Origin: Mycobacterium marseillense
Lineage (GTDB): Bacteria; Actinomycetota; Actinomycetes; Mycobacteriales; Mycobacteriaceae
Reading direction: 5' to 3'
Length of the DNA: 64,000 bases
Assembly (NCBI RefSeq): GCF_010731675.1
Contig: NZ_AP022584.1
Span: 372,001 to 436,000 of the forward strand
Positions 25,435 through 34,700 of the stretch are shown here, one piece after another; the first letter of the stretch is position 1, and each line of letters starts with the position of its first letter. Both the position numbers and the translations under genes were made by a program. The notes under the pieces are model-generated. The model had not been told where the DNA came from. It did no database searches and saw nothing but the letters and a program-made list of their open reading frames with translations.

Positions 25435-26633
25435 CAGCCACCGCCCCGCATCGGTTGATCCACGGGCGCAATGGCACTCAGATCAGGAGCCGCAACAGGT
25501 GGCGGGGGCGCGCCAGCAGGCGGGGCACCAGGCGGCGGCGGGGGAGCGACGGCGAACCCCAGCGGGTCATACGTGTAGTTCCCATACCAGGGGTCGCCCG
25601 GGGCGGGCACCAGCGGCGCATCCGGATCACCCCACCGCGTGCCGGCCAGCAGCGTCCGCTTCAGCCGCGGAATGGTCATGTCGATGACCGCGAAAACGTT
25701 GAAGTAGTCGCCCCGCACAGCGCGGTCGATGAAGTTCTGCGTGAACGGGAACGTCGGCACATAGCCCAACACGGTGCTCAGATCCGGTCCCACCTCCGCG
25801 AGCGCCTGGATCGTCGGCTCCAGGTTCTGCAGATTCTTCACCAGGTCGGCCTGGGTGTCGTTGACCAGCCGGGTGGCGGTGTTGCTGAAGACGCGCAGCT
25901 TGTCCAGCGCCGCGACGATGCGCGGGCGTTCGCGGATCAGCACGTCGAGCGCGGGCGGAATCTTGCGCAGCGCCTGGGTGATCACCTCCCGCTGGGAGGC
26001 GAACGTGCCGGCCAGCCGGTTCAGCGAATCGATCGACGCCGTGATCCTGTCGCGCTGCTGATCCAGCACGCCGACGAACTCGTCGAGCCGGGTCAACAGT
26101 TGGCGGATGTCGTTCTCGTGCCCGGACAACCCCGCGCTGAAGTTGTGCACGATGTCGCCGATCTGGCCCAGCCCACCGGAATTGAGCACCACCGACAACG
26201 CCGACAACGTCTGCTCGGTCGAGGGATACGACGACGAGCGGTCCAACGGAATCGTCGCCCCCGACTGCAGCCGCCCCCGCGCGGGCTGGCCCAGCGGGGG
26301 ATTGAGCTCCACGTGCATCGACCCCAGCAGGCTGGTCTGCCCGACGGCGGCCACCGCGTTGCCCGGCACCACCACGTCGGGCTTGACCGAGACCTCGACG
26401 TCGGCGTGATCGCCCTTGACCCGCATCTTGCCGACGCTGCCCACGATGACGTCGGCCATCATCACCGGCGAATTCGATTCCAGCGTCCCGATATTGGCGA
26501 TCTCGACGTGATAGACGCTCGCGTGCGGCCCGCGCCCGACCGCGCCGGGCAGCGGCAGCGAGTTCACACCCTGAAATGCGCAACCGCCGACGGCGAAGCA
26601 CGCCACGAGACAAAGCCCGAGAAGCCTGGTCAT
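25434..26633 (-). CDS. mceE: Mce-family lipoprotein MceE
   Basis: A 399-residue lipoprotein. The signal peptide ends in the lipobox VGGC (Cys ~18), followed by an MCE domain (VYHVEIANIGTLESNSPVMMADVIVGSV) and long coiled-coil-like helices. The C-terminus is Pro-rich. The ATG overlaps the mceD stop (ATGA). Lipidated MceE/LprN-type subunits anchor Mce complexes to the membrane. Confidence 0.92.
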   Translation of the reverse strand: MTRLLGLCLVACFAVGGCAFQGVNSLPLPGAVGRGPHASVYHVEIANIGTLESNSPVMMADVIVGSVGKMRVKGDHADVEVSVKPDVVVPGNAVAAVGQTSLLGSMHVELNPPLGQPARGRLQSGATIPLDRSSSYPSTEQTLSALSVVLNSGGLGQIGDIVHNFSAGLSGHENDIRQLLTRLDEFVGVLDQQRDRITASIDSLNRLAGTFASQREVITQALRKIPPALDVLIRERPRIVAALDKLRVFSNTATRLVNDTQADLVKNLQNLEPTIQALAEVGPDLSTVLGYVPTFPFTQNFIDRAVRGDYFNVFAVIDMTIPRLKRTLLAGTRWGDPDAPLVPAPGDPWYGNYTYDPLGFAVAPPPPPGAPPAGAPPPPVAAPDLSAIAPVDQPMRGGG

Positions 26634-27961
26634 GGTGGCGGCGCCCCCAGGCCGGCCGCCGCCGGTTGATCGCTCGGAGCCGGCCGCCCGTGGTCGGGCA
26701 GCAGCAGGTCCTCCACGCTGTGCGGCGTCGAATCGCCGTTGAGGCCCGTGTAGGCCGAAAACCCCGGCGGGGCCTCGGGGGGCGTCGCCGACGGCCCCTC
26801 GCCGTCGGGGGCCAAACGCGGTTCGGCGTAAATGATTTTCCCGGGCGTGGCGATCTGCTGCAGGATGATGTTCGTCGGGATGGGCAGGTAGTTGAAGTTC
26901 GCGGTTCGCATCCCCGGGCCGCCGTACTCCGCGCACAGCTTCCCCGATTCGGTCGCGGTGACGTTCGCGACGGCCCCGATGGCGTCGCACAGGAAATGCA
27001 CCGGGTTGGAGAAGTTGTTGATGATGAAGCTGCCCATGGCCCCGGGGGTGTTGGGGTTATAGATGTTGTAGCCGTTGGAAAACGCGGTCGGCGCGGCGTG
27101 CAGGATGTTCTCCACATCCATCCGGTGATCGACCAGCACCTGGGTGACGTTGGTGAGCCGCTGGATCTGCTCGGCGGTCTTGTCCCGCGTTCCGGCGACG
27201 AAGCGCTGCACCTCACCCACGGCCACCGACAGATTCGACAGCGCCGCATCCAGATCCGACCGGCTGTCGTCGAGCACGGTGCTCAGCGTCGTCAGCCGGT
27301 TCTGGAATTGCACGATCTGCTGATTGCTGTCGCGCAGGGTGGTGACGAAGTGCTGCAGGTTCTTGATGATGTCGACGATGTTGCCGCTGCCGTTGGCCAG
27401 GATCCGGCTGATCCCGGACAGCTGCGCGAGGGTCTGGCGCAGCTTTTCGCCGTTGCCGTCCAGGGCGTTGGCGGCGGTGGTGATGAACCGGCTGGCCGAC
27501 GTCGACGAGACGTCGCTGGCCGGTCCGAGATCGGTTGCCAGCCGGGTCAATTGCTCAGTGACCTGATCCCACTCGACGGGAATCGCGGTGCGGTCGGTGT
27601 CGATCACGGCGCCGTCGCTCATCGTGGGCCCGGCGCCGCGGTGATAGGCGGGGGTCAGCTGGACGTAGCGGGCGGCCACCAGGTTTTGCGCGACGATGAT
27701 CGCCTTGGCGTTGGCCGGCACTCGCACGTGGCGGTCGACGTGCAAGACCAGCTTGGCCCGGCTGGGCTGCGGCTGCACCGAGGCCACGGTGCCGACCTTG
27801 ACACCGGACACGCGAATCTGGTCGCCGGCATAGATTCCGGTCGCCGACGGGAAGTAGGCGGTGATGGTCAGCGGACGAAAGAACGTCTCGCGCACCAGGA
27901 ATGCGCTGGCGACCAAGAACACTCCGGCCAACAACGCGGCGACGAGGCGGCGCGCGGTCAT
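26630..27961 (-). CDS. mceD: Mce-family protein MceD
   Basis: A 443-residue MCE protein with an N-terminal TM helix (about 5-23) and an MCE domain (ITAYFPSATGIYAGDQIRVSGVKVGTV). Extended helical segments and a Pro-rich tail follow. I used ATG 27961 because it overlaps the mceC stop (ATGA); an in-frame upstream ATG at 27994 would lie inside mceC. Confidence 0.92.
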   Translation of the reverse strand: MTARRLVAALLAGVFLVASAFLVRETFFRPLTITAYFPSATGIYAGDQIRVSGVKVGTVASVQPQPSRAKLVLHVDRHVRVPANAKAIIVAQNLVAARYVQLTPAYHRGAGPTMSDGAVIDTDRTAIPVEWDQVTEQLTRLATDLGPASDVSSTSASRFITTAANALDGNGEKLRQTLAQLSGISRILANGSGNIVDIIKNLQHFVTTLRDSNQQIVQFQNRLTTLSTVLDDSRSDLDAALSNLSVAVGEVQRFVAGTRDKTAEQIQRLTNVTQVLVDHRMDVENILHAAPTAFSNGYNIYNPNTPGAMGSFIINNFSNPVHFLCDAIGAVANVTATESGKLCAEYGGPGMRTANFNYLPIPTNIILQQIATPGKIIYAEPRLAPDGEGPSATPPEAPPGFSAYTGLNGDSTPHSVEDLLLPDHGRPAPSDQPAAAGLGAPPP

Positions 27962-29022
27962 CGCGAACCCCCCGGAATCGCGTTGTGCGGCCACGGGAAC
28001 AACGCCCGCGGCATGTTCGGGTCGTTGCGGCGGAACCCCCAGTAGTAATCGAAGAACGGCTGAATCAGCTCGGGGATCGCCAGGTTGGGCACAAAGGCGT
28101 TGTAGTAGAAGCCGTTGGACACCGACTCGCCCGAGGTGATCTCGAACTTCTTCAGGCCGGGCAGCGCCTTGGAGAGGTTGTCGCGGTTCTTTTCCAGCAT
28201 GGCCGCAACGGAATTCAACCGGTCCAGGGTGGGTTCGAGCTTGGACTCGTTGTCGGCGACCAGCCCGGTCATCTCCTTAGCGACCGCGGAGACGTTGGCC
28301 AGCAGCTGGCTGATCGCGTCGCGGCGGCGGACCAGCGTTTCGAGCAGCACGTTGCCGTCGAGGATCAGCGCGTTGACCCCCTGGCTGTGCTCGGAGAGGA
28401 TGCCGGTGACGTCGTTGGCGCTTTTGAGTAGCGCGTCGAGGGTTTCGCCGCGGCTGTTGATGGCTCGCGACAGTCGGGTCAGCCCGTCGAACGTCGGGCC
28501 CAGCTGCGGGGCGATCTGGTCGATGGTCGCCGAAAGCGCGTCCAGCGACTGGTTGAGCGTCTCGGTGCTGGTGGCCGCCAGGTTCGTGGTCGCCTCCGAG
28601 ACGGCCTCGGTCAGCGAATACGGCGACGACGTGCGCGCCAGCGGGATGACGTCCGACGGGCGCAGCAGGCCGGTGCCGGCGGACTCCAAGGTCAGCACGC
28701 GCGCGCCCAGCAGGGAACCGGTGCGGATGTGCGCGGTGGTCAGCGGCCCGAGCCGCACCGTGCCGTTGACCCGGAAATTGACCATGGCCGCGCCGTCGTC
28801 GTCCAGCGACACCGCCGAGACCGTGCCGACGTTGACCCCGGAGACCAGGACCTTGTTGCCGGGTTCGAGCCCGCCGGCCTCGGAGAACAGCGCCTGATAG
28901 CGGACCGTCGTCGCCCAGGACACCAGCCGGTCGGGGGCCAGCCCGACGGAGACCACCAGCAGGATCAGCACCGTGCCGATGAAGCCGGATCGAATGAGGT
29001 TTGCGCCACGGTATTTCAGCAT
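27958..29022 (-). CDS. mceC: Mce-family protein MceC
   Basis: A 354-residue MCE protein with an N-terminal TM segment (RSGFIGTVLILLVVSVGL) and an MCE domain (YQALFSEAGGLEPGNKVLVSGVNVGTV). A helical MCE-associated domain follows, and it ends in a short tail with FPWPHNAIPGG. ATG 29022 overlaps the mceB stop by one base. Confidence 0.92.
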   Translation of the reverse strand: MLKYRGANLIRSGFIGTVLILLVVSVGLAPDRLVSWATTVRYQALFSEAGGLEPGNKVLVSGVNVGTVSAVSLDDDGAAMVNFRVNGTVRLGPLTTAHIRTGSLLGARVLTLESAGTGLLRPSDVIPLARTSSPYSLTEAVSEATTNLAATSTETLNQSLDALSATIDQIAPQLGPTFDGLTRLSRAINSRGETLDALLKSANDVTGILSEHSQGVNALILDGNVLLETLVRRRDAISQLLANVSAVAKEMTGLVADNESKLEPTLDRLNSVAAMLEKNRDNLSKALPGLKKFEITSGESVSNGFYYNAFVPNLAIPELIQPFFDYYWGFRRNDPNMPRALFPWPHNAIPGGSR

Positions 29023-30047
29023 CAGGGCTCCGCGCACCTTCCCTCGGTTTGCTTGAGCCAGGGGTAGACGGCCGTGCGGCCCTGCAGATCGGTGACGCGG
29101 AACGTCAGCCCACAGATGTAGTAGTTGACGAAGCTGCCGTAGGCCCCGGTGCGGGCGAGCTTGCGGAAGTTGTGGGGCGCCCGCTGCAGCGCGTCGTCGA
29201 GGCGCCCCTCGCCCTGCTCGAGCAGGGGCGCCAGGCGGTTGAGCTGATCGACCGTTCCGGCCAGCGGCGGGCGCGCGGCGCTGAGCAGGTCGCTCACCGA
29301 CGCGGTGCCGGTGGCCAGCGCCTGAATGGCGTCGCCGATCGGATCACGTTCTTGCGCAAGCTCACTGACGAGACGCTGCAGGCGCTCGATCGCCCCGGAG
29401 AACTGGCCGCCCTGGTCGGCGAGGGTGCGCACCACGGTGTTGAGGTTGTCGATCAGGCTCTCGATGGCTTTGTTCTTCTCGGCGACATCGCTGGAGAACG
29501 ACGAGGTTTTCGCCAGCAGCGACTGCAGGGTCTGGCCCTGACCCTGGAACACCTGCAGCAACGCGCCGGCCAGCGCGTTGACGTCCTGCGGATTCAGCCC
29601 GCGGATAACGGGTTTCAGCCCGCCCAGCAGCAGGTCGAGGTCCAGCGAGGGCATGGTGTGGTCGATGGAGATCTGCGAGCCCGCCGCAAGTACCCGCATC
29701 GCGCCGGGCCCGATGATGAGTTCGAGATAGCGATCGCCCACCAGGTTGAGGTAGCGCACAGCCGCCCGGGTGCCGGTGGTGAGCGCGACGTCCTCGTCGG
29801 CGTCGAAGCCCACCAGCACCTTGTTGTCCGGCCGCAGCGCGACGGCGTTGACGGTGCCCACCCGAATTCCGGCCACCCGCACCGAATCTCCGGGTTTCAG
29901 TTGCGAGGCATCGATGAAGATCGCCGAGTACCGGTGGGTGGGCCCGTTGCGGAACTGGCCGAAGATGAAGAACAGGCAGGTCGTCAGCGCCAGCATCACC
30001 GCGGCGAAGATGCCGAACTTCACCACGATGCGGCCGGTGCCGGTCAT
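29022..30047 (-). CDS. mceB: Mce-family protein MceB
   Basis: A 341-residue MCE protein with TM segment VKFGIFAAVMLALTTCLFFIF and MCE domain YSAIFIDASQLKPGDSVRVAGIRVGTV. ATG 30047 overlaps the mceA stop (ATGA). The in-frame extension to 30158 lies within mceA and is ignored. Two C-terminal cysteines (YYICGL, EGRCAEP) are likely disulfide-bonded outside the membrane. Confidence 0.92.
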   Translation of the reverse strand: MTGTGRIVVKFGIFAAVMLALTTCLFFIFGQFRNGPTHRYSAIFIDASQLKPGDSVRVAGIRVGTVNAVALRPDNKVLVGFDADEDVALTTGTRAAVRYLNLVGDRYLELIIGPGAMRVLAAGSQISIDHTMPSLDLDLLLGGLKPVIRGLNPQDVNALAGALLQVFQGQGQTLQSLLAKTSSFSSDVAEKNKAIESLIDNLNTVVRTLADQGGQFSGAIERLQRLVSELAQERDPIGDAIQALATGTASVSDLLSAARPPLAGTVDQLNRLAPLLEQGEGRLDDALQRAPHNFRKLARTGAYGSFVNYYICGLTFRVTDLQGRTAVYPWLKQTEGRCAEP

Positions 30048-31306
30048 CCCGGCTGCCCGATCTGCGCGGTGTTGCGGGGCGGGCCATCCAGGGGGCCGTA
30101 GAGGAACTGCTTGAGCCCGTCGGAGTTGAGCAGGATTCCTTGTTGCCCGTACTGCCACGGGTTGGCGCCGATGTCGGCGACGTCGAACGGCGGGAAAGTG
30201 TTGTAGGCAACCGGCAATTCGTGCTCACACTGCGGGCCACCCTTGGCCGCGACCTTGGGCAGGTTCTTGGGGTAGCGGTAGCGCTCGGCGCCCAGCGTGA
30301 TGCCGCCCAGCACCTCGAGGCCCGGCACGGGCGTGGGCGGCTGCAGGGCCAGCGGGAACATTCCCTTGAGCGAACACGTCAACGCCTGGTGGTACTCGTT
30401 GGTCAGATCGGTCGTCGGCACCAGCAGATGCACTACCTCGGCCAGCTTTTCGCGGTTGGTGCCCAGGACGTCGTTGCCGAGGTCGGCCAGGCCGATCGAA
30501 CTGATCAACAACGCGTCGAGGTTCTGCTGTTCGTCGACGAGGGTCTGGCTGATGCGCGTCGCGCGGTCCGCGACGGTGATCAGGTCGGGCGCGGCGTCGG
30601 CGTAGGCGTCCGACACGTCGGCCGTGGCCTCGATGTCGTGGCTCAAAGCGGGCAGACTCGGCTCGATCTTGCCGAGAAAGGCGTTCAGGTCGCTGAACAA
30701 TTGGCCAAGGCGTGCCCCGCGTCCGTTGAGCGAGGTGGCCATCGCGCCGAGCGTCTCGTTGAGTTTGGCCGGATCGATCTTCGCCAGCACCGAGGTGAGT
30801 TGTTGGAATACCGAATTGATCTCGACGGTGACGCGGCCGGCGTCGAGCACCTGACCGGCGCGCAAGCGCTGCGGCGACGGGCTCTCCGGGGGAATCAGCT
30901 GAATGAATTTGGCGCCGAACGCCGTCGTCGCCACGATGTTGACGAGGACGTTGGCGGGGATGAGCTGCAGCCGCGACGGCTCGAGGGCCAGCCGAATGAC
31001 CGCCTGCCCGTTGGGCGAATCCTCGATGGCGGCCACGGTGCCCACCGGCGCACCGTGCAGCTTGACCTTGGCGCCCGGGTTCATCATCAGACCGGACCGC
31101 CCGGCCATCACGGTCACCGGCACGCTCGTGGTGAAGCCGCCGCGAAACTGCGTCACCGCCAGGCCGATGATCGCGGCGCCGACGATCACGGTCATTACTC
31201 CCGCCAGCGGGCGCGCGTAGCGGAACGTGGTCCGCCGCTCGGCGGTGGCCGGCGGGTCCGCCGACGGCGGTCGGTGCCCGGCCGGGAGCGCCTGGAAACT
31301 GGTCAC
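30044..31306 (-). CDS. mceA: Mce-family protein MceA
   Basis: A 420-residue MCE protein, first gene of the operon. It starts at GTG with AAGGGGCG upstream. It has an N-terminal cytoplasmic stretch, a TM helix (LAGVMTVIVGAAIIGLAV) and an MCE domain (VPVTVMAGRSGLMMNPGAKVKLHGAPVGTV). Helical segments and a C-terminus with two cysteines follow. In canonical mce operons two yrbE permease genes precede mceA. Here the upstream 266 bases are an intergenic region divergent with fadD, so the permease must come from elsewhere or the operon is incomplete. Confidence 0.93.
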   Translation of the reverse strand: MTSFQALPAGHRPPSADPPATAERRTTFRYARPLAGVMTVIVGAAIIGLAVTQFRGGFTTSVPVTVMAGRSGLMMNPGAKVKLHGAPVGTVAAIEDSPNGQAVIRLALEPSRLQLIPANVLVNIVATTAFGAKFIQLIPPESPSPQRLRAGQVLDAGRVTVEINSVFQQLTSVLAKIDPAKLNETLGAMATSLNGRGARLGQLFSDLNAFLGKIEPSLPALSHDIEATADVSDAYADAAPDLITVADRATRISQTLVDEQQNLDALLISSIGLADLGNDVLGTNREKLAEVVHLLVPTTDLTNEYHQALTCSLKGMFPLALQPPTPVPGLEVLGGITLGAERYRYPKNLPKVAAKGGPQCEHELPVAYNTFPPFDVADIGANPWQYGQQGILLNSDGLKQFLYGPLDGPPRNTAQIGQPG

Positions 31307-31476
31307 CTACGCCCCTTCGCCGCAGGAACGCCCCGGGCGGCCGCACGAAATAGCCGGTGCGGCAACGGAAGTCGCATGGACATGCCGGCTACAGACCCCC
31401 ATAACGCTGTCCCGATCCATCGTCATTCCAAGCCAACCGGTCCGCGGTGTGATACAAATCTCACGTAGTAGCGAGC

Positions 31477-31489
31477 AGAACGATACATC
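31477..31489. promoter_or_regulatory. Half-conserved copy of the AGAACGATATTCT element, mceA-fadD intergenic
   Basis: AGAACGATA (31477-31485) matches nine bases of the reverse complement of the AGAATATCGTTCT element found upstream of the ALDH and second TetR genes. It lies about 170 bases upstream of mceA in the 266-base divergent region, so it could bring mce under the same TetR control. Confidence 0.4.
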
Positions 31490-31522
31490 CGCATTACTAG
31501 AACTTCAATACTGGTCAGCGCG

Positions 31523-31535
31523 AGAGTGTCGTTCT
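31523..31535. promoter_or_regulatory. Copy of the shared TetR operator upstream of fadD
   Basis: AGAGTGTCGTTCT differs from AGAATATCGTTCT at two positions and is followed by ACGCT. As in the other copies, the end of the element forms a TAnnnT -10-like hexamer (TACGCT, 31535-31540). The fadD GTG is 38 bases downstream. Confidence 0.5.
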
Positions 31536-31572
31536 ACGCTGGCCACGGCTGAAGCGTCACCGGAGGAGCGAT

Positions 31573-33129
31573 GTGACCGGTATTCGTGTGGTCGCGCCCG
31601 AGTTGGCGCGACGCTACGAGGAGCAGGGCTGGTGGACCCCGGACACGCTCGGGGACCTGCTGGCCCGCGGCCTCAAAGACAACCAGGACACCACGTTTCG
31701 CGTCCACTCGTCGATGCACCCGTTCACCGGCACGTTCGGCGACGTCGAGCGGATGGCCCGCCGGCTCGCGGCCGGCCTGCGGGCGCGCGGCGTCGGCCCC
31801 GGCGACGTGGTTGCGTTCCAGCTGCCGAACTGGGTGGAGGCGGCGGTCACCTTCTGGGCGTCGGCATTCCTGTCCGCCGTCGTCGTCCCGATCGTCCACT
31901 TCTACGGGCCCAAGGAATTGCGCTACATCCTCTCGAGCGTCCGGCCGCGGGTCTTCATTACCGCGGAGGGGTTCGGGCGGATGACCTACGCGCCCGAGGT
32001 CTGCGCCGACGTGCCGACCGTCGCGCTGGTGGGTGAAAGCTTTGACGAACTGCTGGCCGACGAACCGATGGCCGGCACGCTGGGGGCCGATCCCGCCGGC
32101 CCCGCGCTGATCGCGTTCACGTCGGGCACCACCAGCAACCCCAAAGGCGTGATCCACAGCCATCAGACGCTGGGTTTCGAAACGCGCCAACTGCTGTCGA
32201 ATTATCCGCCGGGCCGCAAGCGCCAACTCACCGCGCTGCCCGTCGGGCACTTCATCGGCATGCTCGGCGCGTTTCTGATCCCGGTGCTCGACGGGTCGCC
32301 GATCGACCTCTGCGACGTCTGGGACCCGGATCGCGCGATCGACCTGATGGACACCGACGGCGTCGCGCTGGGCGGGGGACCCCCCTACTTCGTCACCAGC
32401 CTCCTCGATCACCCCCGGTTCACCGCCGAGCACCTGCGCTTCATCACGCACATCGGCCTCGGCGGATCCACCGTCCCGGCCGCGGTCACCCGGCGCCTGG
32501 CCGACCTCGGGATCCTCGTCACCCGCTCCTACGGCAGCTCCGAACACCCGTCGATCACCGGTTCGCACTACACCGCGCCCGAGGATAAGCGGCTCTTCAC
32601 CGACGGCAACGCGCGCACGGGCGTCGAGGTCCGCCTGGCCGACGACGGCGAAATACTGTCGCGCGGACCGGATTTGTTCATCGGATACACCGACCCCGCG
32701 CTCACCGCCCGCGCCTTCGACGAGGAGGGCTGGTACCACACCGGCGACATCGGGGTCATGGACGACGACGGCTATCTGACCATCACCGACCGCAAGTCCG
32801 ACATCATCATCCGCGGCGGCGAGAACATCAGCGCCCTGGAAGTCGAGGAGGTGTTGCTCGGGATGCCCGCGGTCGCCGAGGCGGTCGTGGTCTCCGCCCC
32901 GGACGCGCGGCTCGGCGAGCACGCCGCGGCGGTGCTGCGCATCAAGGCCGGGCACGTCATGCCCACCCTGGACGACGTCCGCGCGCACTTCGAGCGCGCC
33001 GGGGTGGCCAAGCAGAAATGGCCCGAATCGCTGCACCAGGTGGACGACTATCCGCGCACCGCCAGCGGCAAGGTGCAGAAGTACGTTGTCCGCCAAAGCA
33101 TTCGGGACAGGGCCGCGGAATTGGGGTAG
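31573..33129 (+). CDS. Acyl-CoA synthetase / fatty-acid-CoA ligase (FadD family)
   Basis: A 518-residue AMP-forming ligase. The phosphate-binding loop is FTSGTTSNPKGVIHSH (around 180-195). Further on are YGSSEHPSITGS, the GWYHTGDIG/DRKSDIIIRGGENIS hinge and A8 motifs, and the C-terminal catalytic Lys in RTASGKVQK. It activates a carboxylic acid with ATP and CoA. GGAGGAG precedes the GTG start. It is divergent from mceA and opens the catabolic cluster, suggesting that the imported substrate, or a product of it, is activated here. Confidence 0.9.
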   Translation: MTGIRVVAPELARRYEEQGWWTPDTLGDLLARGLKDNQDTTFRVHSSMHPFTGTFGDVERMARRLAAGLRARGVGPGDVVAFQLPNWVEAAVTFWASAFLSAVVVPIVHFYGPKELRYILSSVRPRVFITAEGFGRMTYAPEVCADVPTVALVGESFDELLADEPMAGTLGADPAGPALIAFTSGTTSNPKGVIHSHQTLGFETRQLLSNYPPGRKRQLTALPVGHFIGMLGAFLIPVLDGSPIDLCDVWDPDRAIDLMDTDGVALGGGPPYFVTSLLDHPRFTAEHLRFITHIGLGGSTVPAAVTRRLADLGILVTRSYGSSEHPSITGSHYTAPEDKRLFTDGNARTGVEVRLADDGEILSRGPDLFIGYTDPALTARAFDEEGWYHTGDIGVMDDDGYLTITDRKSDIIIRGGENISALEVEEVLLGMPAVAEAVVVSAPDARLGEHAAAVLRIKAGHVMPTLDDVRAHFERAGVAKQKWPESLHQVDDYPRTASGKVQKYVVRQSIRDRAAELG

Positions 33130-33193
33130 CGGCGCCCGGACGGGCGGCCGCTCCAGCCCATTCGCACATGAGAGTTGAATATCTGGCAAAAGA

Positions 33194-33206
33194 AGAATAT
33201 CGTTCT
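33194..33206. promoter_or_regulatory. Shared TetR operator AGAATATCGTTCT upstream of ALDH
   Basis: Inverted repeat AGAA-N5-TTCT; the last T begins a TACCGT -10-like hexamer (33206-33211). The identical 13 bases, with the same distance (28) to a GTG start and a similar TTTAGG(G)AGT ribosome binding site, occur at 45291-45303. It indicates that the ALDH operon has its own repressed promoter in the 104-base gap after fadD. Confidence 0.65.
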
Positions 33207-33233
33207 ACCGTCACCTGATCTTTAGGAGTGGGC

Positions 33234-34700
33234 GTGGCGATAGTCGCGGAACGGCGGACCTATGTCGCGGGCAGTTGGGTCACCGGCGATGACGTGGTCA
33301 GCGTCGAAAACCCCGCCGATGAAAGCCACGTCGCCGACGTCACCGTGACACCGCTGCCCGAGGTGGCGCGGGCGATCGCCGAGGCGCGCCGCAGTTTCGA
33401 CGGCGGCGTGTGGGCCGACTTGGCGCCCGGCGAGCGGGCGCGGGTGCTGCACGCGTTCATCGATCACGTCGAATCGGCCCGCGACACCCTGGTGCCCACC
33501 CTGGTCGCCGAGGCTGGCCAGTCGACGTTCTTCGCCGAGATGACGCAACTGCGCGCGGGTGCGGCCATCGCGCGCCAAACCATCGATCTCTACCTGTCGA
33601 TGGCCCATGAGGAAGCCAGCCCGGTGCCCGTCGACGACCTGGTGCGCGGGCGGGTCGCTTTGAGCGTTCGGCGCCACGAACCCGTCGGGGTGGTGGCGGC
33701 CATCACGCCGTACAACGCGGCGCTGATCATGGGCTTTCAGAAGCTGATTCCCGCGCTGATGGCGGGCAATTCGGTGATCCTGCGCCCCAGCCCGCTCACC
33801 CCGATCTCGTCGCTGATCTTCGGCGCGGCCGCCGACGCGGCCGGCCTGCCGCCTGGCGTGCTGAGCGTCGTCGTCGAATCCGGCATCGCCGGGGCCGAAC
33901 TTCTTACCAGCGACCCGGGCGTGGACATGGTGTCGTTCACCGGCTCGACGCTGGCGGGCCGCAAGATCCTCGCTCAGGCGGCGCCGACCGTCAAACGGGT
34001 GTCGCTGGAACTCGGCGGTAAGTCGGCGCAGATCTACCTGCCCGACGCCGTGCACCGCGTCGCCGGCGGCGCGATGATCGTGGTGCTGTCCACCGCCGGA
34101 CAGGCGTGCGTGGCCGCCACCAGAATGCTTGTGCCGCAGGACAAAAAGGACGAGGTGCTCGACGCGGTGAGTGGGGCCTACGGGTCGATCAAGGTGGGCC
34201 CGCCCAGCGACGAGTCGGCCATGATGGGCCCGGTCATCAGCGCCGCCCAGCGCGACAAGTGCGAGCAATACGTCAAGCTGGCCGAGGAGCACGGCGGCAA
34301 GGTGTTCTGCGGCGGCGGGCGCCCGGCCGGCCTGGACCGTGGCTACTTCTTCGAACCCACCGTGCTCGACCTGCCCAGCAACGCCAATCCGGCGGCGCAG
34401 GAAGAGATCTTCGGCCCGATCATCGGCGTGCTGGGCTACCGCGACATCGACGACGCGGTGGCCATCGCCAACGACAGCATCTACGGCCTGTCCGGCCAGG
34501 TGTACGGCGCCGACGCGGCGGCCGCCGTGGCGGTGGCGCGCCGGCTGCGCACCGGCGCGGTCAACGTCAACACCAGCGTCTTCTCCGCCTACGCGCCGAG
34601 CGGGGGCTACAAGCAGAGCGGGCTGGGCCGCGAACGCGGCCCGGACGGCATCCGCGAATTCCAGGAGGTCAAGCACATGTCGATAGGGGAGCTGAAATGA
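33234..34700 (+). CDS. Aldehyde dehydrogenase family protein
   Basis: A 488-residue NAD(P)+-dependent ALDH. The general-base Glu is in LELGGKSAQI, the catalytic Cys in GQACVAATR, and FTGSTLAGRKI and EEIFGPI are typical. Of two in-frame GTGs, 33234 is preferred: AGGAG ends five bases upstream, and its distance to the operator equals that in the TetR2 promoter. It oxidises an aldehyde to an acid. It starts the coupled operon ALDH-amidohydrolase-SDR-P450-Ddn-TetR-cupin. Confidence 0.92.
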   Translation: MAIVAERRTYVAGSWVTGDDVVSVENPADESHVADVTVTPLPEVARAIAEARRSFDGGVWADLAPGERARVLHAFIDHVESARDTLVPTLVAEAGQSTFFAEMTQLRAGAAIARQTIDLYLSMAHEEASPVPVDDLVRGRVALSVRRHEPVGVVAAITPYNAALIMGFQKLIPALMAGNSVILRPSPLTPISSLIFGAAADAAGLPPGVLSVVVESGIAGAELLTSDPGVDMVSFTGSTLAGRKILAQAAPTVKRVSLELGGKSAQIYLPDAVHRVAGGAMIVVLSTAGQACVAATRMLVPQDKKDEVLDAVSGAYGSIKVGPPSDESAMMGPVISAAQRDKCEQYVKLAEEHGGKVFCGGGRPAGLDRGYFFEPTVLDLPSNANPAAQEEIFGPIIGVLGYRDIDDAVAIANDSIYGLSGQVYGADAAAAVAVARRLRTGAVNVNTSVFSAYAPSGGYKQSGLGRERGPDGIREFQEVKHMSIGELK

